A stretch of 64,000 nucleotides of DNA from Himantopus leucocephalus (taxonomy: Eukaryota; Chordata; Aves; Charadriiformes; Recurvirostridae), in assembly GCA_003993805.1 (NCBI GenBank), contig RSEF01000001.1, positions 148,900,540 through 148,964,539 on the forward strand, written 5' to 3'. Position 1 is the first letter of the stretch. Each line of letters begins with the position of its first letter. The position numbers and the translations under genes are program-made. Positions 63,667 through 64,000 of the stretch are shown here, in pieces. A model generated the notes under the pieces. It worked only from the letters and a program-made list of their open reading frames with translations, was not told the origin of the DNA and did not search any database.

Positions 63667-64000
63667 TTTCTTAGCCTTGTCAAAAGTAAGTTTCCAGAGT
63701 GGGGGAAAAAAAAAAGAAAATTTAACCGATTTGAGGGTTTTTCGCTTAATCCTCCCAGTAGGCAGTGATGCCATGCAGGTCATTGTGCGTTTCAGGTTTG
63801 TATGGGGCATGAAAGCATTTTGCAAGGGATGTAAATCAATTCCAGTTTGCCATGGTTTAAATGCATTGTGTAGGCTGTCTCACAGCCCTGTTTGTGACAT
63901 GCGAAAGGAAAGAACTTGCTGTGTTATATGCCTAAATATGCCAATAATTCAGCCCAGGGATAATTTATTAAACAGCTCTGCATGAGCTCCTTGCCTGCCA
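63604..64000. other. Right-end segment, no gene recognised
   Basis: Contains the pyrimidine tract/AG and the GTAAGT donor-like site discussed above. Frames of about 100 codons on both strands (63496-63985) overlap and match nothing that I know. Confidence 0.5.

Noticed and set aside
1..64000. tRNA genes, CRISPR arrays, bacterial operons or phage elements
   Set aside because: No cloverleaf-compatible A/B boxes outside MIR-like remnants, no regularly spaced repeats, and no dense coding; the DNA is vertebrate.

Overview
This window is vertebrate nuclear DNA and almost certainly from a bird. The evidence is five fragments of CR1, the dominant avian LINE. All are 3'-end pieces carrying the diagnostic terminal octamer (ATTCTATG-like, or its reverse complement CATAGAAT) and the 'tagatgacctttaaaggtcc' type core. 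CR1 makes up only about 1.5 kb (about 2.4 %) of the window. There are no Alu, L1 or long satellite sequences, and the background is AT-rich with isolated CpG-rich patches. I cannot tell which bird it is or which locus.

I found no protein-coding gene that I can name. The open reading frames are short (189 codons or fewer), often overlap on opposite strands, and look like chance frames or CR1 shadows. The window is best read as intergenic or long-intron sequence. Regulatory or exon-like material may lie in a few islands: a CpG patch with paired E-boxes (about 5.03-5.10 kb), CpG-rich clusters (27.7-28.0 kb and 44.4-44.7 kb), a promoter-like stretch (38.3-38.8 kb), the best CpG island (50.4-50.76 kb), and a promoter/first-exon-like segment at the right end (63.0-63.7 kb).

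Layout. 1-5 kb: AT-rich noncoding. 5.65-5.94 kb: near-identical 145-bp copies joined by one N. 8.3-8.6 kb: plus-strand CR1. 15.9-16.5 kb: minus-strand CR1 followed by a MIR-like remnant. 24.1 kb: CR1 scrap. 26.9-27.2 kb: second 145-bp copy pair around one N. 29.45-29.99 kb: minus-strand CR1. 36.5 kb: MIR-like remnant. 40.7 kb: 100-N scaffold gap. 42.76-43.02 kb: third copy pair around one N. 62.23-62.30 kb: short fourth pair. 63.3-63.4 kb: CR1 tail. 63.53-63.60 kb: a 35-bp-stem hairpin inside a possible 157-nt intron.

The two most useful observations are as follows. First, the single-N joins mark unmerged overlapping contig ends, so the assembly carries false tandem duplications. Second, the right end holds a very long, stable hairpin lying between a strong splice donor and a strong acceptor. 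I did not find evidence for a new multi-gene system.
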